Assembly (NCBI GenBank): GCA_018296165.2
Contig: JACKQL020000028.1
Span: forward strand, 186,001 to 250,000
Length of the DNA: 64,000 nt
Source: Termitomyces sp. T153
Taxonomy: Eukaryota > Basidiomycota > Agaricomycetes > Agaricales > Lyophyllaceae
Direction: 5' to 3'
This document shows, in pieces, positions 53,843-63,700 of this stretch. Every line of letters begins with the position of its first letter. Within the stretch, counting starts at the first letter, position 1. Both the position numbers and the translations under genes were made by a program. The notes under the pieces are model-generated. The model was not told the origin of the DNA. It worked only from the letters and a program-made list of their open reading frames with translations, and searched no databases.

Positions 53843-56842
53843 GGGGGTTGGCTTGTTGGTGGGGTTGTGACAGAGGTTGTGCTGGGTGAGGAGGGGAGTC
53901 TGGAGTGGGATTTACCTCTCTATTCAAATCAGCACAACATGCAAGCATTCAGTAGGGATTACCACTGAGTGGCAGAGTTCATGCTACTCAGCCCCAAGGC
54001 TTCCTACTGGTCATCTGGTGGGGGTGTTTAGGCTCCTTAAATTGACCATAAGGCTGCAGGGGCTGAGATTGTTTGTTGGAGAGGTTCTTAGGTCTATGAG
54101 CAGCAAGTGGAAGAGTTGTTGAATAAGTGGCAATGGTCTCCAGAGTTGTTCTCAGATGCAGTGGGGTGTTCTAGTTCTTCCCCAAGAGCTTGGGTGGGTT
54201 AGACTGGTGTCCAGACATGCAAAAACATTGTTCATGTTGAAGGGGTGGCTGTCCACAAATGCTGGAAGGTGACAGGGAACTTGGTCATACAAGGACATCA
54301 CCTGAGACTTGAAGGGGGTCATGGCAGGTGTGAGGGTGATCTTCCATTCATGCTCTGGAGTGGTCTGGAGGTTACTGTAGATGGAGCAGAGGTAGGTCTT
54401 GACACTGCAGGGGCAATCAATGAGATTTTCTAATCAGGGGAAAGGGGTACTGCTTCTTTTGAGGGCATTGTTGATTCCTTGATTGTTGGAGCAGAGTTGG
54501 AGGAGTCATTCATCTTTCTTAGTGTCTGGTATAAAGCTCCAGTGTATGGGGTTGGGTTGCATAGGACATTTGCTGCTTTGGGTATCTGGAGTTTGCTTTT
54601 TCACTGGCTTATTGATTTTGTTGGAGAGATGGTGGGAGGGGGGGGGACAACAACTGGGTTGTGCCTCAGATAGTGGAGGTTGGGGCACATGACATCTTTA
54701 CTTGTTGATGGGTGGGGATGATGATGGCATTTTTCCAATTTTGACTTAGCAGTGGGTGGTGGCAGAGAAGGCTACTCTTTTCTTGGAGAATATATCAGCA
54801 AACTTATGATACTCCAGAGAGACTACTTTATGTTTGGTTTGTCCTCCTAGTTGCTCCAGCAGTGTGATCCCTGTATGCAGACATCTTCTCTGGCAAGGGT
54901 GATGGGGTTTGAGGTTGGTGGTCAAAGATGTTGGCTTATGGAGTGCATGCTACAGGGACAATGCTGATGGGTGGGTGTCAGGGGTTTTCCAGAAGGTTGT
55001 CTGAGGTTCTCTGAGTGAGTGTCATAGTGGAGTGAGGGGTCTGGAGTTATGGTACCAGGATCTGGAGTTGCATGGAGGGGTCCAGGGTGGCCTGGAGTGA
55101 TGGGTCAAGGTGCCTCAGGCCTCTATATTGATTCTTTGGAGTGTCAAGGAAGACTTTAGAAGGTGTCCAAGAGGGTGGAGGTGTATTTTTGGTACCACAG
55201 GTCTTTGGGTTGATGAGAGGGTAGGTTCAGAGTTGTGATGGCTAAGTCCAGAGTTTTGTAGAGTTGTAGGTTACTTCCAATTTTGATTTAGTGGGGAGAA
55301 GCCTTTGAGGGATGCTCAGAAGTGCATTCTTCATAGTTGAGGCTTTGGCATTCAAGATAGTTGAGTGTCAAGGTTGTGAGAATGAGTCCAGAGAGGTGAG
55401 AGTGGGGTTCTTGCTTCTTTCAGGAAACATGTCAGTGAGTTCACAATACTCCAGGGGAACTACTTTGTATGAAATCTTCTTTTTCCTATAATCTGTTCTG
55501 GCCAAGTAGTTTCTGCACTTGGGTGTTCTTTTGGTAAGAGTGGTGTGATTTGGTAGTCAATGGGCAGAAGTCCCATCCTGTGATGTGTGTGCAAAGAGAG
55601 GTGGTGTTGAGCATTTGGATGCTGGGGTTCTGGATTGATTGGAAGAGGGTATTGAAGTAATAGTGGAGGGGTCCAGAGTTGTCTAGCATTGTGGGTTGGA
55701 GTACTATGGTCCTCATGTTGCTTCTGAGATTAGCTAGGGGTGCTGTTGGAGTGTGCTTCAAAGAGGTTGGGGCAGAGATGTGTTTTCCTTCACTCTTTGG
55801 CCATCTTGAAGTTTGGGAATACTTTTGTATTGCTCTGGAGTCACTAGAGTTGAGTTGAAGGTGTCAAAGCCTTGGTATATTCAACCTTGGAGACTTTGTT
55901 GCAGAGTTTGTCCAGTCAAACATTGGGTGGGGTCAATGGCCAGGTAACCAGAGGAGTCCTAGCTGATTCCACAGGTTGGGTCTGGGGTTGGGGGTGGAGC
56001 ACTGGTCGTGGAGGAAGAGGGGTTGTTGGGTCAGGATTTGATTCCAATGATGGTGGGGCTTGCTTTGGAGGGTTGACATCCTTAGAGTTGGTTGAGAGTG
56101 TGGCCTGGAGGTTGGATTGTTTACTGGCAAAGCATCAGAGGTCTGCTCCTTTGATGTGGGCAGAGGGAGCACTGTCAGAGAATTATTAGTTCAGATATTA
56201 GGGATGTACAGATCTTGATGGAGCTGTGAGATAGCCTAGAGGTGTTGGTGCTGTTTCTTGGGAGAAGTATGGCATAGGAGGGAGTTGGTCCAGAGTCATG
56301 CAGTTATTCTGGTTGGAATGGGGTAGGGCCAGTAGATTTGGAGGTGTGAGACTAGGGAGTTGGTGGTTGGAGGTCTTGTTATTGTTTGTTAGTGGAGGAA
56401 GTAGCTTGTTCTTATGCAGCAAGTGATTGTCTCCAGTGGGGGGTTTGCATTATTGTTAGGAGGGGGGAGTGGTGTGGGTGAGGTGCCAGAGAAGTTGTTA
56501 AGCAATGGATTGATTTATTGCTGGGGTTGGTTGGAGACTGGGAGGAGACAGAGCTAGCAGAGGAGATGAGGGAGGTGCAGGAGGTGCAGGAGAGGGTGGT
56601 CTAGAAGTGATGCAATTGGAGTTGAGTGGAGAGGGTGTCTGTGGAGAGAGCTGTTGTGTGGGAATGTGACTAGAGCAGAAGGGACATTTAGCATTAGATC
56701 CACAATTCAATGTGCCTTGGTAAACTGAGCAAGGCAGAACAAATCATAGTGGGTCTCAGGCATGGGCTGACCATAGACATTGAGAGTTCTAGGAGAGGTA
56801 TAGGCAGAGCTAATTGCAGACATCATGAACAGGGCAAGGAGG
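53843..56842 (-). other. Degenerate internal region (5' half) of the old minus-strand G2 element
   Basis: Minus strand: a short conserved start frame (ATG about 56840, MSAISSAYTSPRTLNVYGQP, then stop after ~38 codons). A Pro/Ser-rich stretch with stops and two RT-N-terminal-like blocks (near 55465 and 54825) follow. No gag or pol catalytic motif. It continues at 35983 beyond the GGGGG-flanked insertion. Confidence 0.55.
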
Positions 56843-56855
56843 AGTCTTGATATTA
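56843..56855 (-). promoter_or_regulatory. G2 self-complementary primer-binding site
   Basis: TAATATCAAGACT on the minus strand, directly after the LTR remnant 56856-56952. Confidence 0.7.
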
Positions 56856-56952
56856 TGTCAGGTTCTGCTGACCATGGGGGCTCAGCTACACTGGGCAAGT
56901 CCTTACTAGGCAGATGTGATATTCTGCACTGATAACTTAGTGTTTGGGGAGG
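56856..56952 (-). repeat. G2 LTR remnant (5' LTR), cut by the G3 element
   Basis: 97 bp matching 32795-32891 (GGGCAAGTCCTTACTAGGCAGATG). It ends in TTTGGGGAGG where the G3 LTR begins. Confidence 0.82.
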
Positions 56953-57283
56953 TGATACGATGTTGTCACACCATTGGGAACATAATAAACACCAGAAGTC
57001 AAAACAAACATTTATTAAGGCTGAAAACTGTAAGCCTCCTGGTAAAACAAGTCCCAGCAACATTATCCCTTTAAATACACCAGAAGAAAGACAGAACAGG
57101 ATAGGACAAGGACTATACTAGACTATACACTCAATAATAGTCCAATCACTGTAATGGGAGGGGAAGCATGGGACTGGCAAAAGCACCTGAGTGGCATCAA
57201 TTCTGGCAAGATCTAGATCTGATCTAAGAATAACCAGATTGGAATATTGACTGAAAGGAGGTAAAGGAGGAATGAATGAGAAA

Positions 57284-57468
57284 GAATGGAATGAAGGGAA
57301 GGGAAAGGAAGATGAATGGAAGGATATGAAATGAATGGAATGAAGGGAAGGGAAAGGAAGATGAATGGAAGGATATGAAATGAATGGAATGAAGGGAAGG
57401 GAAAGGAAGATGAATGGAAGGATATGAAATGAATGGAATGAAGGGAAGGGAAAGGAAGATGAATGGAA
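57284..57468 (+). repeat. 49-bp minisatellite in the G3 LTR, about 3.8 copies
   Basis: Unit starts GAATGGAATGAAGGGAAGGG; copies at 57284, 57333, 57382 and 57431 appear identical. Diverged GA-rich relatives continue to about 57700. The plus strand is almost pure purine. Confidence 0.93.
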
Positions 57469-57856
57469 GAACCTGAATGGGAAAGAACCTAAAAGGGGAA
57501 GAATATGAAAGGAATAAAGGAAGATGAATGGAATGAATGGGAGGGGACAGATGAATGGAAGAACCTGAATGGGAAAGGACCTGAATGGGGAAGAATATGA
57601 AATAAATAAAGGAAGAAGAAGGGAAGAAACTGAATGGAGAAGAATATGAATGGAAGAAATACAAAGGAGGGAGAGATAAATGGGGCAAATGGAAGCTAAG
57701 AATGCAAAGGAGGAATGATGGAACCAGGAACTGGCCTGTGGCACTGAAACAGGCATGCCAAAAGGGGGAATTAGAATAACAGTTATGAATAAGGGGCTGG
57801 AAAGTATGGAACCAAAAGTCACATGTAGGGGGTGGTCTGTGCACTGTAGAAAGAGG

Positions 57857-57865
57857 TATAAATAG
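57857..57865 (+). promoter_or_regulatory. TATA box of the G3 LTR
   Basis: TATAAATAG in an otherwise GC-balanced setting, 248 bp before the LTR end. Position and motif fit the U3 promoter. Confidence 0.65.
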
Positions 57866-58106
57866 CCCAAGTAGAGTAGCAAATGGACAGGCAATTAATA
57901 GGCAAAGGCTCGGTGGTTCCCAGGGAGTGAATCACTTAGGCTGGAGTTTGTTGAGACCCCTCTGCATTCAGAATAGAAATATTTTGGAAGTAAACCCCTT
58001 CAACTTCAAGCATTCATCAAGACATCAGTGTGGAATTAGAGTAGACTGCCTAAGTCTTCAAGAAAGCCCCAGAACTATCAGTATTACTCTAACCCAGTAC
58101 TACATC

Positions 58107-58117
58107 TGGAGCCCACC
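58107..58117 (+). promoter_or_regulatory. G3 primer-binding site (tRNA type)
   Basis: TGGAGCCCACC starts 2 nt after the LTR and extends as GCGAGGGGC. It is conserved in the decayed copy (26341-26350). TGG pairs with a tRNA CCA end; the GGGCTCCA complement recalls tRNA-Lys, but I cannot confirm the tRNA. Confidence 0.65.
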
Positions 58118-58445
58118 GCGAGGGGCTTTGGCTTAGAAAGTTTACAAGAAGAAGCACTGTTATCAAGTTCAAGACTTTGTGGACCAGCAAGCAGGGTTCA
58201 CACATCAAGCTAAAATCAAAATATCATTTGCACCAAGAGGGTCTACCCCAGAAAGACTGAAGAGAACAGTGCCAAAGCAAAGGGTCAACACCACAGAGCA
58301 AGTTCACAAGCCCACAACCCACAGCAACAAGACTAAAGCACTCAATCTAATTAGTGTTGGGGACCCTGAACAAATCTTAAGAGCAAGCAGAAAGAAGACC
58401 ACTAAAAATCACAATACATCAACATTACAAAATCAAACATTCAAC

Positions 58446-59723
58446 ATGCCAGCAGAAGTTTCAAAACAAAAGTTACCACTGTCTACAAGCCGTGATGCAC
58501 CTCGCTTCACTCATACTCAGCCATCAGAAGTCCGCCGCTTCATTAGGAAGATGGAAAGCCTCTTCAAGGCTGCAGGAATAAATGATGATGAAGAAAGAAA
58601 GGAAAGAGTAACAGAGTATGTGGATGCAGAAACAGACAGTGAATGGAGAGGATTGGACAGTTTTAGTGATGGATCAAGCTGGGAGACCTTTGTCAAAGAA
58701 GTGCAGAGTTCTTATCCAGAAGCAATATCTGAAGAAGGAAGTGTGGCCATGCTTGACAAGATCTGCAAAGAGCATGCCAGATTAAGTCAGAATGACACAG
58801 AAGAAATTCATGCACTTGTCAGGAAGTTCAGAGCAGAGGCCAAGAAGTTGACAGGAGTATTGGGGAATGGAGCACTGGTGGAGAAATTCACTAAATGCTT
58901 TACTCCAGCATTCAGGGAGCTCATCTTGGCCCAAGCATTACAGAAATATGGACATTATAGTGATGTTAACAGGAAGAGACACAAAGATGACAGATTTGAT
59001 CTGAAAGAAGTCATAAACATAGTGGCTATTTTAGTAGACTCTGGAACTTCCTTCAGGAGTGAAGAAACTATAAAAGAAAGAGGGCCAGGGATGATCAAGG
59101 TTAAACAGGAGGCTGATTTGGAGACTGAGGGAAGGTTAGCCAACCTTCAGGATGGAGTTATGGCTTTGGGAAAAGAGATGAGTAGCTTGAGGGGATTTAT
59201 GCAGACCATGAACAATGAGTGGAAGGCAAAAAGTCAGACTCCTGTGCAAGGGGGACTGCAGAATAGGATTGGAGTACCTGCACAGACTCTGCAGACCATG
59301 CAGTTCCAAGGCAACAGCAATACAGCTGCTGGGATAAACTGTTATCATTGTTGGGAGCTAGGGCATCGTACCAATGACTGTGGATACCTCAAAACTCAAC
59401 TCCAAGAGGGAAAGCTCATTCTTTTTGAAGGCAGGCCTAGGTTACCTTCTGGGGATCCCATTCCCAGGAGTCCACCTAATGTGCCTCCTAAAGAAAGGGT
59501 CAATACAATCATGGATCCAAAAGCTGCAGCCTTCTATGGTTGGGTAGAAGAACCCTTAGTAACTATGCCAAGTATAGCTACTTATGTGCAGGCAGTCCCC
59601 AAAGAGAAAGAAGACTTGGAGAAGAAGATAGAGGAATTGCAGAACTTGGTGTCAAGTCTAATAACCACTAGGAGTCAGGTTTATGAGAAGGGCACCCAGC
59701 AGCAGAAACAGGAGGGTTTTTAG
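58446..59723 (+). CDS. gag: G3 Gag
   Basis: 425 aa. The ATG at 58446 is chosen because the decayed copy at 25689-26034 begins at the same point; the frame is open upstream to 58137 but has no ATG. The N-terminal part (PRFTHTQPSEVRRFIRKMES, SDGSSWETFVKEVQSSYPEA) resembles the core of agaricomycete Gypsy Gag. A helical stretch follows (EEIHALVRKFRAEAKKLTGV). A zinc knuckle CYHC-X4-H-X4-C lies at residues 299-312, and the C-terminus is a coiled coil (KEKEDLEKKIEELQNLVSSL). It should form the particle and bind the RNA. The last codons are GAG GGT TTT TAG, which place a slippery heptamer right at the stop. Confidence 0.93.
   Translation: MPAEVSKQKLPLSTSRDAPRFTHTQPSEVRRFIRKMESLFKAAGINDDEERKERVTEYVDAETDSEWRGLDSFSDGSSWETFVKEVQSSYPEAISEEGSVAMLDKICKEHARLSQNDTEEIHALVRKFRAEAKKLTGVLGNGALVEKFTKCFTPAFRELILAQALQKYGHYSDVNRKRHKDDRFDLKEVINIVAILVDSGTSFRSEETIKERGPGMIKVKQEADLETEGRLANLQDGVMALGKEMSSLRGFMQTMNNEWKAKSQTPVQGGLQNRIGVPAQTLQTMQFQGNSNTAAGINCYHCWELGHRTNDCGYLKTQLQEGKLILFEGRPRLPSGDPIPRSPPNVPPKERVNTIMDPKAAAFYGWVEEPLVTMPSIATYVQAVPKEKEDLEKKIEELQNLVSSLITTRSQVYEKGTQQQKQEGF
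59714..59720 (+). promoter_or_regulatory. -1 frameshift site 1 (gag to protease), GGGTTTT
   Basis: G GGT TTT in gag phase fits X XXY YYZ and is followed at once by the gag TAG. The protease frame (-1) opens at 59687 and is clear through the site. A possible stimulator is the 9-bp stem 59736-59744 / 59777-59785 (one G-U), starting 15 nt downstream, somewhat further than usual. Confidence 0.8.
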
Positions 59724-60736
59724 AGAACTCAAGGAGGGTGGTAGATGGCAAGGTCCAGCCTGAATTGAGGACACCACTACCACCTGAGAGTGATCTAAGA
59801 AGGCAAAGGGGGGTCATAGAGATAGAAAAAGGAAGTCTGCCATTTGAGCAGGTGCCTGCTGTTAATGGAGACAGAGTGATAAAATTTCAAAATGAGAAGA
59901 AAGACTTGTATCAGCCCAGAATATGGCAAAGAAAGGAGGAAGAAATTGTTAGTAAAATACTGGATAGTGAAGTAACAGTCTCTACCAGGGAACTGTTGAA
60001 GGTACCAGCAATACAGGAAGCTTTGGAGAAGACCTGGAGAAAGAAAGAAGGTGCTACCAAGTGGTCAGCAGCCAAGGTCTTTGTGCAGGATAGTGAGGAG
60101 GAATCTGTGATGGCACAAGTCAATATAGATGACTTGCCTCAGCCAAGTTATCATATCTCAAAAGGTGAAGAAGAAGGAATTCCAAAGGGATCAGTGGTTC
60201 ATGAAGACTGTGTTGCTACCTTCTTGGAACAGCTTCCACCAGGGGATAGGCCTGAAATGGTCTATGTGGCTAGAGACTTGCAGGTGTTAAGGTCTCTGTA
60301 CCCTAGTGTGAATGACCAGGCTAAGATGGAAGCCATATTGGATAGTGGGTCTCAGATTGTGTGCATGGCCTTGGACAAAGCTCTAAGTTTGGGCCTAACT
60401 TGGGATCCTGACATAAGACTGCGCATGGAGAGTGCCAATCAACAAGTCAATGAGTCTTTGGGAATGGCTAAGAATGTGCCCTTCAAGTTTGCTGAAGGTT
60501 TCACAATATACTTGCAAGTGCATATATTTGAGAAACCTGCCTATACAGTACTACTGGGGAGGCCATTTGACACAGCAACAGAGAGCAATGTGCAGAACTT
60601 GAAGGATGGGAGTGCAATTATCACCATCAGGGACCCTAATACTGGGAAGAGAACTGCACTACCCACCTTTGAGAGAGGGAAGAAACCTCCTGACAAAAAT
60701 GAAGACTTGGGAAAAGTGTCAGCCTTGAGGAATTGA
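59720..60736 (+). CDS. G3 protease, expressed as Gag-PR by frameshift
   Basis: The frame entered at 59714-59720 runs 338 codons to TGA 60734-60736. No ATG stands near its start (first codons TTA GAG AAC), so translation by frameshift is the simplest reading. The N-terminal 190 residues are a charged linker (GDRVIKFQNEKKDLYQPRIW). The retropepsin follows: MEAILDSGSQIVCMA (DSG at 60341-60349), and VLLGRPFDTATES near 60550, the ILG-type flap partner. It would cleave the polyproteins. Its length is larger than a minimal retropepsin because of the linker. Confidence 0.88.
   Translation, partial: LENSRRVVDGKVQPELRTPLPPESDLRRQRGVIEIEKGSLPFEQVPAVNGDRVIKFQNEKKDLYQPRIWQRKEEEIVSKILDSEVTVSTRELLKVPAIQEALEKTWRKKEGATKWSAAKVFVQDSEEESVMAQVNIDDLPQPSYHISKGEEEGIPKGSVVHEDCVATFLEQLPPGDRPEMVYVARDLQVLRSLYPSVNDQAKMEAILDSGSQIVCMALDKALSLGLTWDPDIRLRMESANQQVNESLGMAKNVPFKFAEGFTIYLQVHIFEKPAYTVLLGRPFDTATESNVQNLKDGSAIITIRDPNTGKRTALPTFERGKKPPDKNEDLGKVSALRN
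60709..60715 (+). promoter_or_regulatory. -1 frameshift site 2 (protease to pol), GGGAAAA
   Basis: G GGA AAA in protease phase fits X XXY YYZ. The pol frame has a stop at 60700-60702 and the protease frame stops at 60734-60736, so the usable overlap is only 34 nt, and it contains this heptamer. A 6-bp stem CAGCCT/AGGCTG (60720-60725 / 60752-60757) starts 4 nt downstream. Confidence 0.82.
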
Positions 60737-63700
60737 TCCCTGACCAAGGAGAGGCTGCAGTAATGATAGAGGGCAGTGAAGAGGAGGGTTTCTGGATTAA
60801 GGGGTACTGTGTTAAGGAGAAGAGCTTTGAGCAGCAAGAACTCAAGGATGCATTCTTGTATGCTTACCATGCCACTGGAGTAGCAGGAGAAAGGACAGGG
60901 CAGTTATTAGGAGCTTATCTGAATGGGGAGCTAGGATACCTACCTGAAGAATTCAAGAGTGGGGGGGAGAAAAGCCAGGAAGAAACAGTACAAGTGTTTG
61001 GGAAGTATAAGCCTGTAGCCAAGAAAGTTAGGCCAGTCCTAGGTACTACACCAGAAGAGTTCAGGATAGAGAGGAATATCATTGGGGACCCTTTAAAGGA
61101 TATGCCACCTTTGAATCCAAATCCACCTGAATTCAGACCTACTGGGAGGTACACAGAGGAGTGCAAACAGATTATAGACAAAGCACATGAAGGGGAGTTT
61201 CTATGGCCAGAAGAAAGAAAGTTACTGCACCACTTGATGATGCAGCAAAATGAAGCTTTTGCATGGAATGATAGTCAGAAGGGGAAGTTCAAAGAGGAAT
61301 ACTTTCCACCAGTGGTGATGCCGGTAGTACCTCACCAGCCATGGGTGTTGAAGAACAGACCCATTCCTCCTGGAAAGTACAATGATCTGTGTAAGGAGAT
61401 TAAGAGGAAGTTGGAAGCAGGGGTTTATGAGAGGTCAAATTCCTCATATAGATCACAATGGTTTGCAGTTCTGAAGAAGGATGGGAAAAGTCTAAGGATT
61501 GTGCATAGTCTGGAACCTCTAAACAAGGTCACAATAGCACATTCTGGAGTACCTCCTGCTACAGAAGAGCTAGCCAACCACTTTGCTGGAAGAGCATGTG
61601 GAGGCATGTGTGATCTCTATGTTGGATATGATGAAAGAACTTTGGACCCCAAGTCCAGAGATTATACAACCTTTCAGACACCCTATGGAGCTCTGAGATT
61701 GGTTACATTACCAATGGGATGGACTAATTCAGTTCCTATATTCCATGATGATGTTACCTATATCTTGCAGGAAGAAATACCCCATCTCACTTGGCCTTAC
61801 ATTGATGATGTTCCAATAAGAGGACCAGAGACTAGGTATGAGCTAGAAGGGGGAGGTTATGAGACCATTGCAGAAAACAAGGGGATTAGGCGCTTTGTAT
61901 GGGAGCATCTGGACAATGTGAATAGGATTGTGCAGCGCATCAAGTATGCTGGAGGAACCTTTTCAGGGATTAAGTCTGTGCTATGTGCAGATGAAATAAC
62001 TGTAGTAGGTCACTTGTGCTCTTATGAAGGTCGCAAGCCAGAAACAAAGAGATATGCAGTAGTCATGAGCTGGGGAGACTGTCATAATGTCTCAGAGGTT
62101 AGAAAGTTTCTGGGGACTTGTGGCACATTTAGGATGTTCATCCAAGATTATGCCAAGATCTCAGAACCTATTAATAGGTTGACTAAGGAAGATGTGGCCT
62201 TTGTCTGGGGAGAAGAACAGAAGGAGGCTATGAAGGAAATGAAGAGGAGGTTAGCAAGTTGTGCAGCCCTGAAACCCATAGACTATGAGTCTGAAGGTGC
62301 TGTAATCTTGGCAGTGGACACTTCTTGGATGGCTGTTGGGTTTGGTATCTTCCAGGAGGATGGTAGCAATCCCAAGATAAGGACTTGTGCTAGACTAGGG
62401 TCAATCACTCTGAATGAGAGAGAAGCCAGGTTTTCACAACCTAAGAGGGAGTTGTATGGGCTTATGAGAGCCTTGCAAGTCAGCAGCTATTGGTTACTAG
62501 GGTGCAGGAAGCTTATTGTTGAGAGTGATGCTAAGTACCTGAAAGGGATGCTAAGCAATCCAGGGATTGGGCCTAATGCCACTATAATGCGCTGGGTGGA
62601 AGCTGTACTTATGTATCACTTCACCTTGAGGCATGTCCCAGGGAAGACTTTCAGTATGGATGGTTTATCTCGCAGGGAGAAGCAGCCAGGGGATGAGGAG
62701 TATGCTCCTGTAGATCAGTCACTATTGGATGATCCCAAACCAATGATCTTTGAATATCCAGATGAGATTAACAAAGTACCTGGTTGGGAGGAGCATGTGC
62801 CCCTCAAGTTGGAAGACTTCATAGGCCAGATTGACACAAGAGGAGGTTACTTGCTAGCAACATCTCCAGAAGATGTGCAAGAAGAAGTGAAGTTGGGTAG
62901 AGACAGGGAGCAGGGGATAGGCTTAAGGTTGCAAGAGAAGAGTAATAAAGCAGGAACTACCTTGAATCCAGTGGCAGTTCTAACTTTGTCTACACTCTTG
63001 TTACCAGAAGAACCCTCTTCCTCTACAGTAGGAGAGTACCAAGAAGAGAGAAGAACAGAGAAGGGGAAAACCTTAGACAGTCTCTTGCCTCTAGTACAGG
63101 ACTGGCTTAGGCATCCTGGAAAAGTACAAAGAGAAGTGTTAGGGATGAAAGAAGGACAGTTTCTCAAGTTTGCAAGACAATTCTTCTTTGATCTTAAAGG
63201 AAGGCTCTATAGAAGAGGAGAAGAAGGAAAACACAAGCTAGTGATAGAGAAGGACAGGAGGATGTACATGTTGAAGTCAGCCCATGATGCACTAGGCCAT
63301 AGAGGGACCTTTGCAACTAAAGCATTGTTAGAGGAAAGGTTTTGGTGGCCAGAAATGGAAGCAGATGTAAAGTGGTACATAGACACTTGTCATGCTTGCC
63401 AAGTTCGTCAGAAGGTGGCAGTGTGCAGGCAACCAGTGGTAGCCTATACTCCTAGTATATTTGAAACCATACACTTGGATACCATGCATATGACACCAAG
63501 TTCAAATGGGTGTAAATATATTGTACATGGGAGGTGTGCTTTAACCTCATGGATGGAAGGTAGACCTTTGAGGAAGGACAACCACAAGTTGATTGGGCAG
63601 TGGCTATTTGAAGAAGTAATCTGTAGATGGGGGTGCATAAGCAACATTGTGACAGACAATGCTGGGCAGTTTACAAAGGTGGTACATTGGCTATCTAAGA

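Larger units (their letters stand above)
32795..56952 (-). mobile_element. Old minus-strand G2 element, heavily interrupted
   Basis: Its 3' LTR remnant is at 32795-33105 and its 5' LTR remnant at 56856-56952 (cut by the G3 element). Its primer site is at 56843-56855 and its antisense gene (copy C) at 33126-34420. The internal sequence is split at 35983/53843 by the plus-strand G2 element; joining the flanks restores a stretch (AAAGGTTGGATTGGGGG then TTGGC...) that matches 12720-12780. No recognisable gag or pol catalytic motif survives. Confidence 0.75.
56953..58104 (+). repeat. G3 5' LTR
   Basis: Starts TGATACGATGTTGTC and ends AACCCAGTACTACA, 1152 bp. Shared features with the solo LTR are TGATAC at the start and a GCTGAAAACTGTA block. 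It carries a TATA box and a purine-rich minisatellite. Confidence 0.82.

Noticed and set aside
57284..57468. Regular repeats resembling a CRISPR array
   Set aside because: The units are contiguous with no unique spacers, in a fungal LTR; this is a minisatellite.
57118..57894. 258-codon and 206-codon minus-strand frames rich in Ser, Phe and Pro
   Set aside because: They are the complement of the GA-rich minisatellite in the G3 LTR; the apparent protein repeats are the 49-bp DNA repeat.
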